A stretch of 39,507 nt of DNA from CAYUVH01 sp964448135 (GCA_964448135.1 CAYUVH010000043.1:1-39507), one strand, 5' to 3'. Shown: positions 1-8,588, counted from the stretch's first letter. A program made the numbers and translations. Notes: generated by a model not told the origin, from the letters alone.

Positions 1-69
1 CACTACCGCCAATCCCCCCTCACTGAAGAAAGCCTCGAAAAACTAAGCCGACATCCCCAATTTATTTGA
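1..69 (+). other. possible 3' end of an upstream gene (uncertain)
   Basis: From base 1 a plus-strand frame is open for 22 codons and stops with TGA at 67-69; its end reads ...LTEESLEKLSRHPQFI. A second plus frame, from base 2, is also open and stops at 44-46. Either could be the tail of a gene that starts outside the window. The stretch is too short to recognise a family or to decide between the frames. Confidence 0.2.
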
Positions 70-300
70 ATTAAGCGAGTCGAAATTCCAGTCCCGCAGG
101 GACGACAAAACCGGAGCGTTGTCCATATCGGGACGCCAACACCTTTTCGCCGCTGGCTTTACGGACGCTCGTTGTTTTTTCCCTTTTTGATTTTTGAATT
201 TCGGATTTCGGATTTTTGATTTAGAACCATACCCTTCACGCATACTCACCCACGCAACAAAGTATTTAGGCCATCGCGCGTCCCGCCCTATCTTCTCATC
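70..300. repeat. gene-free leader with AT-rich short repeats
   Basis: Non-coding stretch before the pirin gene. Bases 184-223 hold overlapping copies of a gatttttga / atttcgg unit, giving a low-complexity T-rich block on the plus strand. A minus-strand reading frame across it (43-249) is best explained as chance, because it translates the repeat into K/N/P/R-rich low complexity. No clear promoter was picked out, though the pirin promoter should lie here. Confidence 0.45.
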
Positions 301-1188
301 ATGAAAGAAACGCTAAAGACGCTGAAGAAAGTAAACCGGGTGCACCAGAGTTCGGGCATGCACTGGGTCGGCGATGGCTTTCCGGTCCGCTCGGTGTTCG
401 GCTACAACGACCTCGGCCGCGAACTGAGCCCCTTCCTGCTGCTCGACTACGCCGCCCCACACCAATTCCCGCCCGGCAAAGAACGCCGCGGCGTCGGCGG
501 CCATCCGCATAAGGGCTTTGAGACGGTGACGGTCGCCTATCAGGGCGAACTGGAGCATTGCGACTCCAGCGGTGGTGGCGGCAAGATCGGCGCGGGCGAT
601 GTCCAATGGATGACCGCCGGAAATGGCATCGTCCACGAAGAATTCCATTCGCGCGATTTCACCAAGGCCGGCGGCACCCTCCAAATGGCCCAGCTCTGGG
701 TGAACCTCCGCGCGAAAGACAAGACCGCGCCGCCGCGCTATCAAACGCTGCTGAAGCAGGACATCCCTGTCGTGTCCCTGCCCGACAACGCCGGCACTGC
801 GCGCATCATCGCCGGTTCATTCGGCGAACAAAACGGCCCGGCGAAAACTTTTTCACCAATCAACGTGTGGGATGTCATGCTCCGCGCCGGCGGCCAGGCG
901 CAATTCCCGGTCCCCACCGGCCACAACACCGCGTTCCTCGTGCTCAGCGGCGAAGTGAAAGTCAACAATGAGCGCGACGCCCGCGAAGGCGACCTGGTCA
1001 TCTTAAATCGTGAAGGCGATGGCTTCTCGGTCGAGGCGAAATCCGAAACCTGCCTGTTGGTCCTCGACGGCGAACCCTTGAATGAACCCATCTTCGGCTA
1101 CGGGCCGTTCGTAATGAACAGCCGCGCGGAAATCGAAAAGGCGTTCCAGGATTACCAGATGGGGAAAATGGGCGAGTTGGCAGAGTGA
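301..1188 (+). CDS. pirin family bicupin protein
   Basis: A 295-residue cytoplasmic bicupin of the pirin family. The metal site is complete: His68 and His70 in GHPHKGFE, His112 and Glu114 in IVHEEF, matching the His-x-His...His-x-Glu iron ligands of human pirin and E. coli YhhW. The N-terminal pirin cupin runs from about residue 20 to 135 and the C-terminal cupin from about 185 to 285 (LSGEVKVN, REGDLVIL). Family members have been shown to have quercetin 2,3-dioxygenase activity or to act as redox-sensitive regulators; which applies here cannot be told from sequence. Starts with ATG and is convergent with the rarD-like gene, leaving 61 bp between the stop codons. Stand-alone gene. Confidence 0.93.
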   Translation: MKETLKTLKKVNRVHQSSGMHWVGDGFPVRSVFGYNDLGRELSPFLLLDYAAPHQFPPGKERRGVGGHPHKGFETVTVAYQGELEHCDSSGGGGKIGAGDVQWMTAGNGIVHEEFHSRDFTKAGGTLQMAQLWVNLRAKDKTAPPRYQTLLKQDIPVVSLPDNAGTARIIAGSFGEQNGPAKTFSPINVWDVMLRAGGQAQFPVPTGHNTAFLVLSGEVKVNNERDAREGDLVILNREGDGFSVEAKSETCLLVLDGEPLNEPIFGYGPFVMNSRAEIEKAFQDYQMGKMGELAE

Positions 1189-1210
1189 GAACTCTGGGCT
1201 TTGGAGGGAC

Positions 1211-1268
1211 GGCGGATGAGGGGGATTTTTACCAGGGCTCCCCACCCCCCTATTCCGGCTCATCCGCC
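1211..1268. terminator. inverted repeat between convergent genes
   Basis: Ten-base perfect inverted repeat, GGCGGATGAG at 1211-1220 and CTCATCCGCC at 1259-1268, enclosing a 38-base loop. It sits at the convergent pirin/rarD junction; the right arm lies inside the last codons of the minus-strand gene. The position suggests transcription termination in both directions, but the loop is long and the only T-run (1226-1230) is internal, so the role is weakly supported. Confidence 0.3.
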
Positions 1269-2215
1269 ACGGCCTGCGGCTGGTGGGAGAAAACCGAATC
1301 CGCCACATAAATGGCGATCGCAATCCAGCACAGGATGAAACTGGTAAGCTTCACGCGATCCAATGGCTCGCGAAATGCCACCAGCGCCACCAGGAACTGC
1401 AGGGTCGGCCCCACATATTGCAGGAAACCCATCGTGGACAGCGGCAACCGCCGCACCGCCGCACCGAACATCAATAGCGGCACCGCCGTGATGATGCCGG
1501 AGAACGACAGCAGCACGAGCGAACCCGTGCCGCTGGCCTGGCCAGGCCGCAGCAGCATATATACCGCGGGCGGCACCAGGAATACGGTTTCCACCAGCAA
1601 CCCGTGCAGCGAGTTCACGTTCAACTTCTTGCGGACCAACCCGTAGAGCCCGAACGATCCCGCCAGCGACAGCGCAATCCACGGCAGCCCGCCGCCCCGG
1701 ATGGCGAGGTAGGCAACCGCCGCGGTCGCGAAGCCCACCGCCACCCACTGCCATCCCCGCAACCGCTCGCCCAAAAACACCAGCCCCAGCGCGATGGAAA
1801 AAACCGGGTTGATGAAATACCCCATGCTGCCCTGGAACAGTTGGTTCGTGCCCACCGCGTGAATAAATACCAGCCAGTTAATCGCGATCAGGACGGATCC
1901 TGCCGCTAGAAACATGAGGTTGCGCCCGCTCTTCACCAGCGGCAGCAAACTCTTCCACTCCCGCCGCAGCGAAATCACGATGGCCAGGAACCACGCCGAC
2001 CATACCACCCGGTGACACAGGATCACCCACGGCGAGATCTTCGCCAGCGCATGGAAATAAAACGGGATGAACCCCCAGGAAACATAAGCCCCGAGCCCGT
2101 ACATGAGGCCCGAGGAACCGGAAAGCCCGCCCTTGCTGGCGGGGCCTTGCGGTCCCCTGCACTCCGCCGGGGACGATCTCGCGGGAGAGGAAGTGACTGG
2201 TGTGGATTCACTCAC
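1250..2215 (-). CDS. rarD: RarD-type EamA family transporter
   Basis: A 321-residue inner-membrane protein with about ten hydrophobic helices, of the drug/metabolite transporter (EamA) superfamily. RarD hallmarks are visible: a first helix like YGLGAYVSWGFIPFYFHAL, then SPWVILCHRVVWSAWFLA, the INWLVFIHAVGTNQ segment and the C-terminal GFLQYVGPTLQFLVA, which match the chloramphenicol-sensitive RarD subgroup. The substrate of RarD proteins is not established. The frame opens with GTG at 2215; the first 37 residues are Ser/Pro/Gly-rich and poorly conserved in the family, so an ATG at 2104 (just before YGLGAYVS) is a serious alternative start. No strong ribosome-binding site was found at either. 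Confidence 0.9.
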   Translation of the reverse strand: MSESTPVTSSPARSSPAECRGPQGPASKGGLSGSSGLMYGLGAYVSWGFIPFYFHALAKISPWVILCHRVVWSAWFLAIVISLRREWKSLLPLVKSGRNLMFLAAGSVLIAINWLVFIHAVGTNQLFQGSMGYFINPVFSIALGLVFLGERLRGWQWVAVGFATAAVAYLAIRGGGLPWIALSLAGSFGLYGLVRKKLNVNSLHGLLVETVFLVPPAVYMLLRPGQASGTGSLVLLSFSGIITAVPLLMFGAAVRRLPLSTMGFLQYVGPTLQFLVALVAFREPLDRVKLTSFILCWIAIAIYVADSVFSHQPQAVADEPE

Positions 2216-2310
2216 GCGCCCAGCATAGCAGTTCTCCGCCGCGTGACGAGTTTACGCTGCCCGCTTGGACCTTTCGGCCCATCCGGCCACGAGATGCGTC
2301 TTCAACCACT

Positions 2311-2354
2311 CTTCCCCCTCTCATCCTCTGGAGGAGAGTGCTGGGAGAGGAGGC
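2311..2354 (+). repeat. palindromic dispersed repeat, copy A
   Basis: A 44-base element with a CTCTC...GGAGGAGAG hairpin core and a GCTGGGAGAGGAGG tail, upstream of the adenosine deaminase gene. It aligns almost base for base with the reverse complement of the element at 3518-3562 and shares its design (CCCTCTCC, short loop, GGAGAGGG, GGG-rich tail) with the one at 18283-18322. This is a REP-like, non-coding palindrome family. Confidence 0.75.
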
Positions 2355-2500
2355 CCGTTGCCGCGATGCTCTTTGAAGGGAGAAGCTAACCCGCATAACG
2401 CGTCTTGACGCTTTTCGAAATCAATGGCCGGCCTTGCGCCAACACCGCACTTTCCGGTTGCATTTTGCGCCCGGAAAACGTTGTTTGGCAAACACCACGC

Positions 2501-3514
2501 ATGAAATGTTTTGCGGAAAAGTATAACTCACTGCCGAAGACCGAGTTGCATTCCCACCTGGAAGGCGCCATTCGCACGGTCACCATCATCGACATCGCCC
2601 GCGAATACGGACTCAAACTCCCCGCCTACGACGTGGCCGGTTTGGATCCCCACGTAAAAGTGCTGGATCAGTTGAAAAGCCTGGACGCCGTCCTCGAAGC
2701 CTTTGGTATCGCCCAGCGTAGCATCGCTTCCGCGGCCGTGGTCGAACGAATCGCGCGGGAAATGTTCGAGGACGCCGCCGCCCAGAACATCAAGCTCCTC
2801 GAAGTGCGCTTTTCCCCCGACTGGGCCTTCAGCGGACACAAACTCGATTGGGACGCTTGCATGGAAGCGCTCTTGCGCGCGCAGGATTACGCCGAAACAA
2901 AACTGGGCATGGTCATCGGTTTCATCGCCATCACCTCCCGCAGCATGGGCGTGGCCTCCTGCGAGCGAACCGTGGATTGGACCATTCGCTGGAAAGCAGC
3001 GATCCAGGCCGTGGACCTCGCCGACGGCGAAGCCCAATTTCCCATCCGGGATTTCACGCATCCGATCCTCCGAGCCAAAGAAGCCGGGCTCAAAGTGACG
3101 GTTCATTCCGGCGAAGACACGCCCGCCTCGGCCGTGGTGGACACCATCAAAGCCGTGAAACCCGATCGCATCGGCCACGGCACCCGCGTGATCCAGGACC
3201 CGGCCGCGGTTGAATTTGTGAGGTCCAGCGGCGTCACCCTCGAAATGAATCCCTGGAGCAACTACCTGACGAATTCCGTCAGACGCATCGAGGAACATCC
3301 GCTAAAGCAACTCTTCGACCAGGGTGTAAAGGTCACGATCAACTCCGACGATCCGGAGGTATTGGACACGAACCTGAACAACGAGTACCGCATCGCCCAC
3401 GAAATTCTCGGCATGAGCCTGGACGAAATCGCCCAATGCAATCGCTACGCCGTGGAGGCGTCGTTCGTGCCCGAGGCAAAAAAGCAGGAATTAAAGCGGC
3501 GGTGGTTTGGGTGA
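2501..3514 (+). CDS. add: adenosine deaminase
   Basis: A 337-residue amidohydrolase-fold zinc enzyme that deaminates adenosine (or deoxyadenosine) to inosine in purine salvage. All catalytic residues are visible with the spacing known from mammalian enzyme: His17-x-His19 in ELHSHLEG, His202 and Glu205 in VHSGED, His226 in RIGHGTR, Asp283-Asp284 in NSDDPEV. The NPWSNYLT segment also matches the CPWSSYLT stretch of true adenosine deaminases, which favours this over adenine or aminodeoxyfutalosine deaminase, though the latter cannot be fully excluded. The frame opens at a TTG at 2405, but the ATG at 2501 (MKCFAEKYNSLPK) puts the HxH motif where the family has it. Flanked by two inverted copies of the same palindromic repeat. 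Confidence 0.92.
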   Translation: MKCFAEKYNSLPKTELHSHLEGAIRTVTIIDIAREYGLKLPAYDVAGLDPHVKVLDQLKSLDAVLEAFGIAQRSIASAAVVERIAREMFEDAAAQNIKLLEVRFSPDWAFSGHKLDWDACMEALLRAQDYAETKLGMVIGFIAITSRSMGVASCERTVDWTIRWKAAIQAVDLADGEAQFPIRDFTHPILRAKEAGLKVTVHSGEDTPASAVVDTIKAVKPDRIGHGTRVIQDPAAVEFVRSSGVTLEMNPWSNYLTNSVRRIEEHPLKQLFDQGVKVTINSDDPEVLDTNLNNEYRIAHEILGMSLDEIAQCNRYAVEASFVPEAKKQELKRRWFG

Positions 3515-3517
3515 ATT

Positions 3518-3562
3518 GCCTTCTCTCCCCAGCCCTCTCCTCCTGAGGAGGAGAGGGAGAAG
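3518..3562 (-). terminator. palindromic repeat copy B, likely bidirectional terminator
   Basis: Contains CCCTCTCCTCC, loop TGA, GGAGGAGAGGG at 3533-3557, an 11-bp perfect stem with a 3-base loop. It lies between the convergent ends of the adenosine deaminase gene (3514) and the secreted-protein gene (3581). The hairpin is strong enough to stop transcripts from both sides, although there is no long T-run. It is the reverse-orientation sister of copy A at 2311-2354. Confidence 0.6.
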
Positions 3563-3580
3563 AAATGAATGCAATCCGCG

Positions 3581-5965
3581 TCAGTGCTGGAGCACCGCCC
3601 GGTAATACCGGCTCCGATCATTCGTGACACTGTCCTGAATGACTCGCTGCATGCCGTCACCAACGAAGTTGGTGAGCGGCGCCCAACCGCCGGAAGAGAG
3701 GTTCGTGCGGTATTCGATGGTGTATTGGTGCCCGGGCTCGGTGAGGAGGTTCAGCGAAACGGTATTGCCGGTCACACCCGCGGTGAGCGAGCCCGGCGGC
3801 CCGAAGTGATTGTGCGTGGGCGGCGGTTCCACGACATCCAGTTCCACCGGATCGGATTCGAAAAATTCGCCCGAGGTACCCATGCCGACGGCGGTGAGCG
3901 TGTAAGCCCCGGGCATGGTCGGAGTGAAAGTGGTTTCGTATGGCTCGTGATCGGCCACGCCGACGGCGACCGCGTTGGCATAGAAAATCACCGTCCCGAA
4001 CGGGCACGGATTGATGATGGTGGGCGTGGCGATGGCCTTGAAGGCGACCGGGGTATTGGTCAGCACCACCGCCTTATCAATCGGAATGATGATGCTGATG
4101 CACTTAGGCGTCGGCAGCTTCAAACGGCTGGAACAACACGCCACGAGATTCGAGTTGAACGTGGACAGATAGAAGTAGTTCGTGCCCGGGCAGGGCGTGG
4201 AACGCAGCACCTGGATATTGATCGTGCGCGTCTGCGTGGGAAACAACGGGCTGGGTCCACCGTACGCCGGCAGTGTCAGGTTGACGAGGGGCGGATTGAA
4301 CGTGACGCAGTTGGCGTCCGCGGCCAAGCCCACAAATTTGATCGGTGTGGCGGTGATGTTCTGAATGGTGAGCTGGAGGTTGAAGTAATTCGTGCCCGCG
4401 ATCGTGGTGGTGTAAGTCATTTGATTGGTGAGCACGCGGTTGCAGCATGCCGCCAACGAGAGGCAATAAGGCACCTGGCAAGGGGTTCCGCCGCCCGCCC
4501 CGCCAGCGCCACCTTCGGGAATCGCAGTGAATAGCACGCAGAAATTGGTCGGACCGGACATCGAAGTCACGGTGAAGGTCAGGTTTGTCGCCTGGCCGGG
4601 ATTCAGAATGGGGCTCAAAAGAATGGTGGAAGGAGTAATGTTGATCCCCGCCGGCAAGCCGCTCAGCGAAAGCGAAGTCACCGGCGAAGCGGTCAAATTC
4701 GTCACGCAAATCTGCCAGCTCCACGACGACCCGTCGGCGAGGCAATCGGTGGCATTGCAGCCGAAACCCAGGCACGCGCCCGCCCAGATTTTGGCGGAAG
4801 GGCCGGAAGTATTCTTGATGTCGTTCGTGCCCAGATAGGAAGCGGTGATGTAATCCGTGCCCGGCCCACCGAGACCAGTGTAGGTGAAACAGGCGGTGCC
4901 GGTGCCATCAGTAAGCGTAGTGTAATTGGTCACGGAGTTTGGCCCGCTGACAATGGTGAAGGTGACCGCGACGCCGGCCTTCGGGAAAACATTGGTGGCC
5001 AGCGTGGCACAGACCGTGTGGGGGGTGCCGACGTTGTTGGTCGCCAGGGGTGGATTGATTTCGATCGAGCTTTTGACTTTGACCCCTTCCCCACGCACAA
5101 CGATGTAAGGCACGCCGTTGCTGCCGTCCGAAGCGGTAAATGCTCCGTTGGTCAGGGCGATGGCCAGCGGGATGAAATTGGGCGGCCAGACATCGAAACC
5201 TTCGTGCGTGGAACATCCCCAGCCACTGAGATCCGCGTCGCTCATGATCGGCGGCGCGGTGAAAATGGGATGCGTGGCCACGATGTGGCAATCGTTGAAA
5301 CAAACCCCGCCGTAGTTGCGCGTCATGAAAGTTCCGAAGGCAGTCAGGTGTGGAACGAGCACCGCGTTCGTCGGCCCCACGTCGTAATAACAACTCATCG
5401 CGTAGTAAAATCCCGTGCGATTGGTGTCCGCCACGGCGAACCCAATCCCGCGCTCGAGGGTTTTGGCGGCCCCATTGGTATTGGCGCCATACTGGTCATG
5501 GAGCGCATTGTCCACGCCCTCGATGATGACGTTTCCGGAGCAAACCGGCGTCCACGTCAGCTTGGTGGAATTGAGCACCGTCATCGCGTACAAGTAACTC
5601 GCGCTGTAATTGTTGCAGATCGGGTCGCCGATGATGAGCGCCCGATAGGAATCGAAGCCGTAACCCGTGGGACCGCCGAGGCCGGTGGCGGGAATGAAAG
5701 GCCAGTTTGCCGCCGAGACGATGTCCACGACGCAACCCGGAATGGCGCTCGACGCCGCCAGCGCTTCCAGGCTCGTCGCACTGCCAACGACGGTTTCATC
5801 GAGAATCAACACCCGCGGAGGAGCGCTGAGGGGTGCCCCATAGACATTTCCGACACCCAGGGAGAGCGCCACTCCCGCCGTCAACAGCACCAGCGCCCTT
5901 TTAACGCGGGAAAACAGAAAGTACGACGAAGGGAAAGTGGATTTGCCGAGGTGCCGGGTCTTCAT
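3581..5965 (-). CDS. secreted multi-domain Ig-like surface protein
   Basis: A 794-residue exported protein of unknown function. An N-terminal hydrophobic stretch (about residues 22-44, ending VYGA) acts as a Sec signal. Residues about 48-290 have an alpha/beta look (RVLILDETV, YRALIIGDP, GNVIIEG) that recalls the ThuA/class I glutamine-amidotransferase-like fold, without a clear catalytic triad. An Ig-like (Big_1-type) domain follows at about 300-395, beta-rich NEW3/DUF11-like repeats at about 410-620 and another Ig-like domain at about 640-720. The last 60 residues (YTIEYRTNLSSGGWAPL to the end) form the beta-rich tail often found on exported verrucomicrobial proteins; the kelch-like protein at 28086-29876 ends with a similar tail. 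Monocistronic. No Shine-Dalgarno is seen before the ATG. Confidence 0.8.
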   Translation of the reverse strand: MKTRHLGKSTFPSSYFLFSRVKRALVLLTAGVALSLGVGNVYGAPLSAPPRVLILDETVVGSATSLEALAASSAIPGCVVDIVSAANWPFIPATGLGGPTGYGFDSYRALIIGDPICNNYSASYLYAMTVLNSTKLTWTPVCSGNVIIEGVDNALHDQYGANTNGAAKTLERGIGFAVADTNRTGFYYAMSCYYDVGPTNAVLVPHLTAFGTFMTRNYGGVCFNDCHIVATHPIFTAPPIMSDADLSGWGCSTHEGFDVWPPNFIPLAIALTNGAFTASDGSNGVPYIVVRGEGVKVKSSIEINPPLATNNVGTPHTVCATLATNVFPKAGVAVTFTIVSGPNSVTNYTTLTDGTGTACFTYTGLGGPGTDYITASYLGTNDIKNTSGPSAKIWAGACLGFGCNATDCLADGSSWSWQICVTNLTASPVTSLSLSGLPAGINITPSTILLSPILNPGQATNLTFTVTSMSGPTNFCVLFTAIPEGGAGGAGGGTPCQVPYCLSLAACCNRVLTNQMTYTTTIAGTNYFNLQLTIQNITATPIKFVGLAADANCVTFNPPLVNLTLPAYGGPSPLFPTQTRTINIQVLRSTPCPGTNYFYLSTFNSNLVACCSSRLKLPTPKCISIIIPIDKAVVLTNTPVAFKAIATPTIINPCPFGTVIFYANAVAVGVADHEPYETTFTPTMPGAYTLTAVGMGTSGEFFESDPVELDVVEPPPTHNHFGPPGSLTAGVTGNTVSLNLLTEPGHQYTIEYRTNLSSGGWAPLTNFVGDGMQRVIQDSVTNDRSRYYRAVLQH

Positions 5966-6430
5966 GGTGCAGAGGAGGGTTGGGAGTGAGGGCCGGAGAT
6001 TTCAGCCTGAAAATCTCCAGACGAGGGAATAGTACTGCCAAGTTGTCCGCGTTACATGGCATTTGACTGAGCTTCCTGCGGTTGCCCCGCAACGTCAACT
6101 TAAAATTAGGGGAAATGAAAGAAAGAGTCAGGCCGGTCCATGCACTGGAAATCGTACCCGTGCGCCACGCTGATCTTTTCATCCCGCAATTCTTCAAGGT
6201 CTCGCCCAGGGAGGCGACTGGCGTTGCGAGCGCGACGCGATTGAGCTCTGGATCGGTGGCACCCGGGCGCATTTCAATTTCCTGCGGGGCAGCGCACGTG
6301 GGCACCCATGCTTTTCGCCCGGGTGCGGCACAGACGGGATTTTCGCAGTCCTGGGGGGATGGCGTTGAACCGGGATGAGAGATTTGGCGTGGAGCAGCCG
6401 TGGGGCCCCCTTTTTTCAACTTGGACATAC

Positions 6431-6545
6431 TATGACGAACTATGATTGCTGGGGTTTTTACTATGACGGGAGGTATGACGGGAGGTATGACGGGAGGTAT
6501 GACGGAGGGGTGGCATAGTTTGACAAGGTATGACATAGCTTGACC
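6431..6545 (+). repeat. TATGAC repeat cluster with 12-bp tandem core
   Basis: The core is four head-to-tail 12-base units, TATGACGGGAGG, starting at 6462, 6474, 6486 and 6498 (the last with a changed end). TATGAC or close variants also occur at 6431, 6441 (TATGAT) and 6529, and CATAG(T/C)TTGAC variants at 6514 and 6534. There is no spacer diversity, so this is not a CRISPR. It could be an array of protein-binding sites or a slippage-generated satellite. Confidence 0.8.
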
Positions 6546-6682
6546 GGTCGGGAAGCGGGGCGAGGCAGGCTGGAGGAGAAGTCTCCGCGGATTGATCGGC
6601 GCGATCATGCATAATGTTTACACTCCCTTTTTGCGGGTAACCTGGGGGCGATCCTCCCATACCCGAGGACTTTAAGGTGGCG

Positions 6683-6705
6683 ACTTGGACAACGGCTGTC
6701 CAAGT
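6683..6705. other. perfect 9-bp inverted repeat hairpin
   Basis: ACTTGGACA, loop ACGGC, TGTCCAAGT, followed on the plus strand by a run of seven A. The A-run is on the wrong side for a plus-strand terminator. It could be an operator-like dyad upstream of the sulfatase gene (start 6839) or part of a dispersed repeat. Confidence 0.45.
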
Positions 6706-6713
6706 AAAAAAAT

Positions 6714-6737
6714 GCGGGCGTAAAAAACGCCACCCGC
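6714..6737. other. second hairpin upstream of the sulfatase gene
   Basis: GGCGT (6717-6721), an A-rich loop, ACGCC (6727-6731), with GCG/CGC flanks. It follows the 6683-6705 dyad by 8 bases, so the pair forms a compact double-hairpin about 100 bases before the sulfatase start. Function unknown. Confidence 0.35.
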
Positions 6738-6838
6738 TCTGGCAAACTGCAAAAAGGTGAGATGCGCCAGTGGCACCCGTTCATCGGTTTGGACGATTGT
6801 TATGCATGCGGAATGCCTCTAATTTGTCGTCCTGAAGT

Positions 6839-8554
6839 ATGAGCCTGGTTCGGATTTTTAAATGGCTGCGCCAAGCGTCGCCCGTTTGGATTGCGGTTGC
6901 CCTGGTTGTAGCCGCAAGCAACGGAGCGGCGGCGGACGCACCCCGGCCTAATATCATTGTCATTCTCGCTGACGACATGGGCTATTCGGACCTGGGTTGT
7001 TTCGGTTCGGAGATTCCGACGCCGAACCTGGATCGCATGGCGGCGGGCGGCTTGCGGTTGACGGACTTTTATACGACGCCGCGATGCTGCCCCACCCGGG
7101 CGGCGCTGCTCACCGGGCTTTATCCGCAACAGGCCGGGATCGGCAACATGATGGAAGATCGCGGCGTGCCGGGATACCGTGGCGAACTGCACAAGGACTG
7201 TCCCACGATTGCCGAGGAATTGCGCCGCGCCGGCTACCGGACGCAGATGATTGGCAAATGGCACGTGAACCACGTTCACTTCGACGGCAAGCGGCAGTTG
7301 AATTTTGAATCGGACGAACCGTTCTGGGAGGACAAGGCGGGCTGGCCGCTGCAACGCGGATTCGACGAATACTTCGGCACCATTCATGGCGTGACGAGTT
7401 ATTACGATCCGTTCTCGTTGGTGCGCGGCAACACGGTCGTGAAGCCGGAGAAGCAGGATTTTTATTACACCGACGCGATCACGGACGAGGCGGTGGCGGA
7501 CATCGCAAAGAATTCGAAGACGAACCAGCCATTTTTCCTGTTTGTGTCGTACACCGCGCCGCACTGGCCGCTGCAGGCGCCGGAGAAGGACATCGCGAAA
7601 CATCGCGCCGCTTACGCGGTCGGCTGGGACGTGATCCGCACCAACCGCTACCAACGTCAGCTCAAATTGGGCATCGTGGACAAACACTGGCCGCTCTCAC
7701 CACGCGATCCGCGCGTGCCCGCGTGGAGCGAGGTGCCGGACAAGGCCTGGGAAGCCAATCGCATGGCGACGTATGCGGCGATGATCGAGCACGTGGACAC
7801 CGGCGTGGGAAAGATTTTGGAAACCTTGCAGGACAAGCGCCTCGCGCAAAATACCCTGGTTATTTTCTTTTCGGACAACGGCGCATGTGCCGAAGCCATC
7901 GAGCCGGCGTGGTACGATGTGCCGAGCCGCCTGCGCGACGGACGTCCGGTCAAAGTGGGCAACAACAATCACCAGGTGCTCGCGGGACCGGAGGATGTCT
8001 GGCAAAGCTACGGCCCGCCCTGGGCCAATGTGAGCGACACACCTTACGTGCTCTACAAACATTTCACGCACGAAGGCGGCATCGCGAGCCCGTGCATCGT
8101 TTCCTGGCCGTCGGTCATCAAAAACGCCGGGCAATTAAGCCGACAGACCGGGCACGTCACGGACATCATGGCCACCTGCCTCGACGTCGCGGGCGAAAAA
8201 AGCTCCGGTCCGAAACCGCTCGCGGGCCTGAGCCTGCTGCCGATCCTTCAAGGCAAGCAGCGCGAGCATCCCACGCCGATCTTCTGGGAGCACGAAGACA
8301 ACCGCGCCGTGCGGGAGGGAAAATGGAAACTCGTGAGTCGAGTCCGGGGCCAATGGGAGCTATATGACATGGAAGCCGACCGCACCGAACAGAACAACCT
8401 GGCGGTGAAACATCCCGATCGCGTGAAAGAGATGGCAGCGCTCTATGCGGACTGGGCCAAACGTTGCGATGTGCTGCCGGTGAATCAATTACCGCCGGCG
8501 CGTAAGACCGTGCCGGCACGGGTCACGCAATCATCCGCCGACGCGGCGAGGTAG
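6839..8554 (+). CDS. exported sulfatase (arylsulfatase A-like)
   Basis: A 571-residue type I (formylglycine) sulfatase that hydrolyses sulfate esters, probably of sulfated sugars, outside the cytoplasm. An N-terminal signal (hydrophobic residues about 15-32, ending AAADA) precedes the mature start. The metal-binding pair Asp45-Asp46 lies in ILADDMGYSDLG. The sulfatase signature is Cys83-Cys84-Pro85-Thr86-Arg87 in the order C-x-P-x-R, so Cys83 is the residue to be converted to formylglycine. IGKWHVN carries the family Lys/His, and FFSDNGA the C-terminal metal Asp-Asn. Size is normal for the family. No sulfatase-maturing enzyme is in the window. The native substrate cannot be read from sequence. 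A second, only distantly similar sulfatase lies at 12225-13619. Confidence 0.93.
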   Translation: MSLVRIFKWLRQASPVWIAVALVVAASNGAAADAPRPNIIVILADDMGYSDLGCFGSEIPTPNLDRMAAGGLRLTDFYTTPRCCPTRAALLTGLYPQQAGIGNMMEDRGVPGYRGELHKDCPTIAEELRRAGYRTQMIGKWHVNHVHFDGKRQLNFESDEPFWEDKAGWPLQRGFDEYFGTIHGVTSYYDPFSLVRGNTVVKPEKQDFYYTDAITDEAVADIAKNSKTNQPFFLFVSYTAPHWPLQAPEKDIAKHRAAYAVGWDVIRTNRYQRQLKLGIVDKHWPLSPRDPRVPAWSEVPDKAWEANRMATYAAMIEHVDTGVGKILETLQDKRLAQNTLVIFFSDNGACAEAIEPAWYDVPSRLRDGRPVKVGNNNHQVLAGPEDVWQSYGPPWANVSDTPYVLYKHFTHEGGIASPCIVSWPSVIKNAGQLSRQTGHVTDIMATCLDVAGEKSSGPKPLAGLSLLPILQGKQREHPTPIFWEHEDNRAVREGKWKLVSRVRGQWELYDMEADRTEQNNLAVKHPDRVKEMAALYADWAKRCDVLPVNQLPPARKTVPARVTQSSADAAR

Positions 8555-8588
8555 ATATTGCCCGATTGCCGGAGTCAGAGAGGCCGGG

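Larger units (their letters stand above)
5966..6838. other. 873-bp gene-free region
   Basis: Lies between the divergent genes for the Ig-like protein and the first sulfatase, so it should carry both promoters. It holds the TATGAC repeat cluster (6431-6545) and two hairpins (6683-6705 and 6714-6737). Two open frames cross it (5901-6608 minus, 6082-6378 plus) but neither resembles a protein; the minus one simply translates the tandem repeat as a VIPP repeat. Bases 6180-6380 have gene-like composition in both strands and may be a decayed or dispersed non-coding element. Confidence 0.6.

Noticed and set aside
43..249. 68-residue minus-strand open frame at the window start
   Set aside because: It translates the AT-rich repeat block as Lys/Asn/Arg-rich low complexity, has no family likeness and no ribosome-binding site.
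6082..6378. 98-residue plus-strand frame
   Set aside because: Considered as a small gene, but it has no recognisable domain, signal or ribosome-binding site, and both strands look similar in composition.
6462..6509. CRISPR array
   Set aside because: The units are 12 bp and abut directly with no spacers, and no cas genes are nearby.
5901..6608. 235-residue minus-strand frame in the gene-free region
   Set aside because: Its most striking feature (VIPP repeats) is just the 12-bp DNA tandem repeat, and it overlaps the start of the convincing Ig-like gene.
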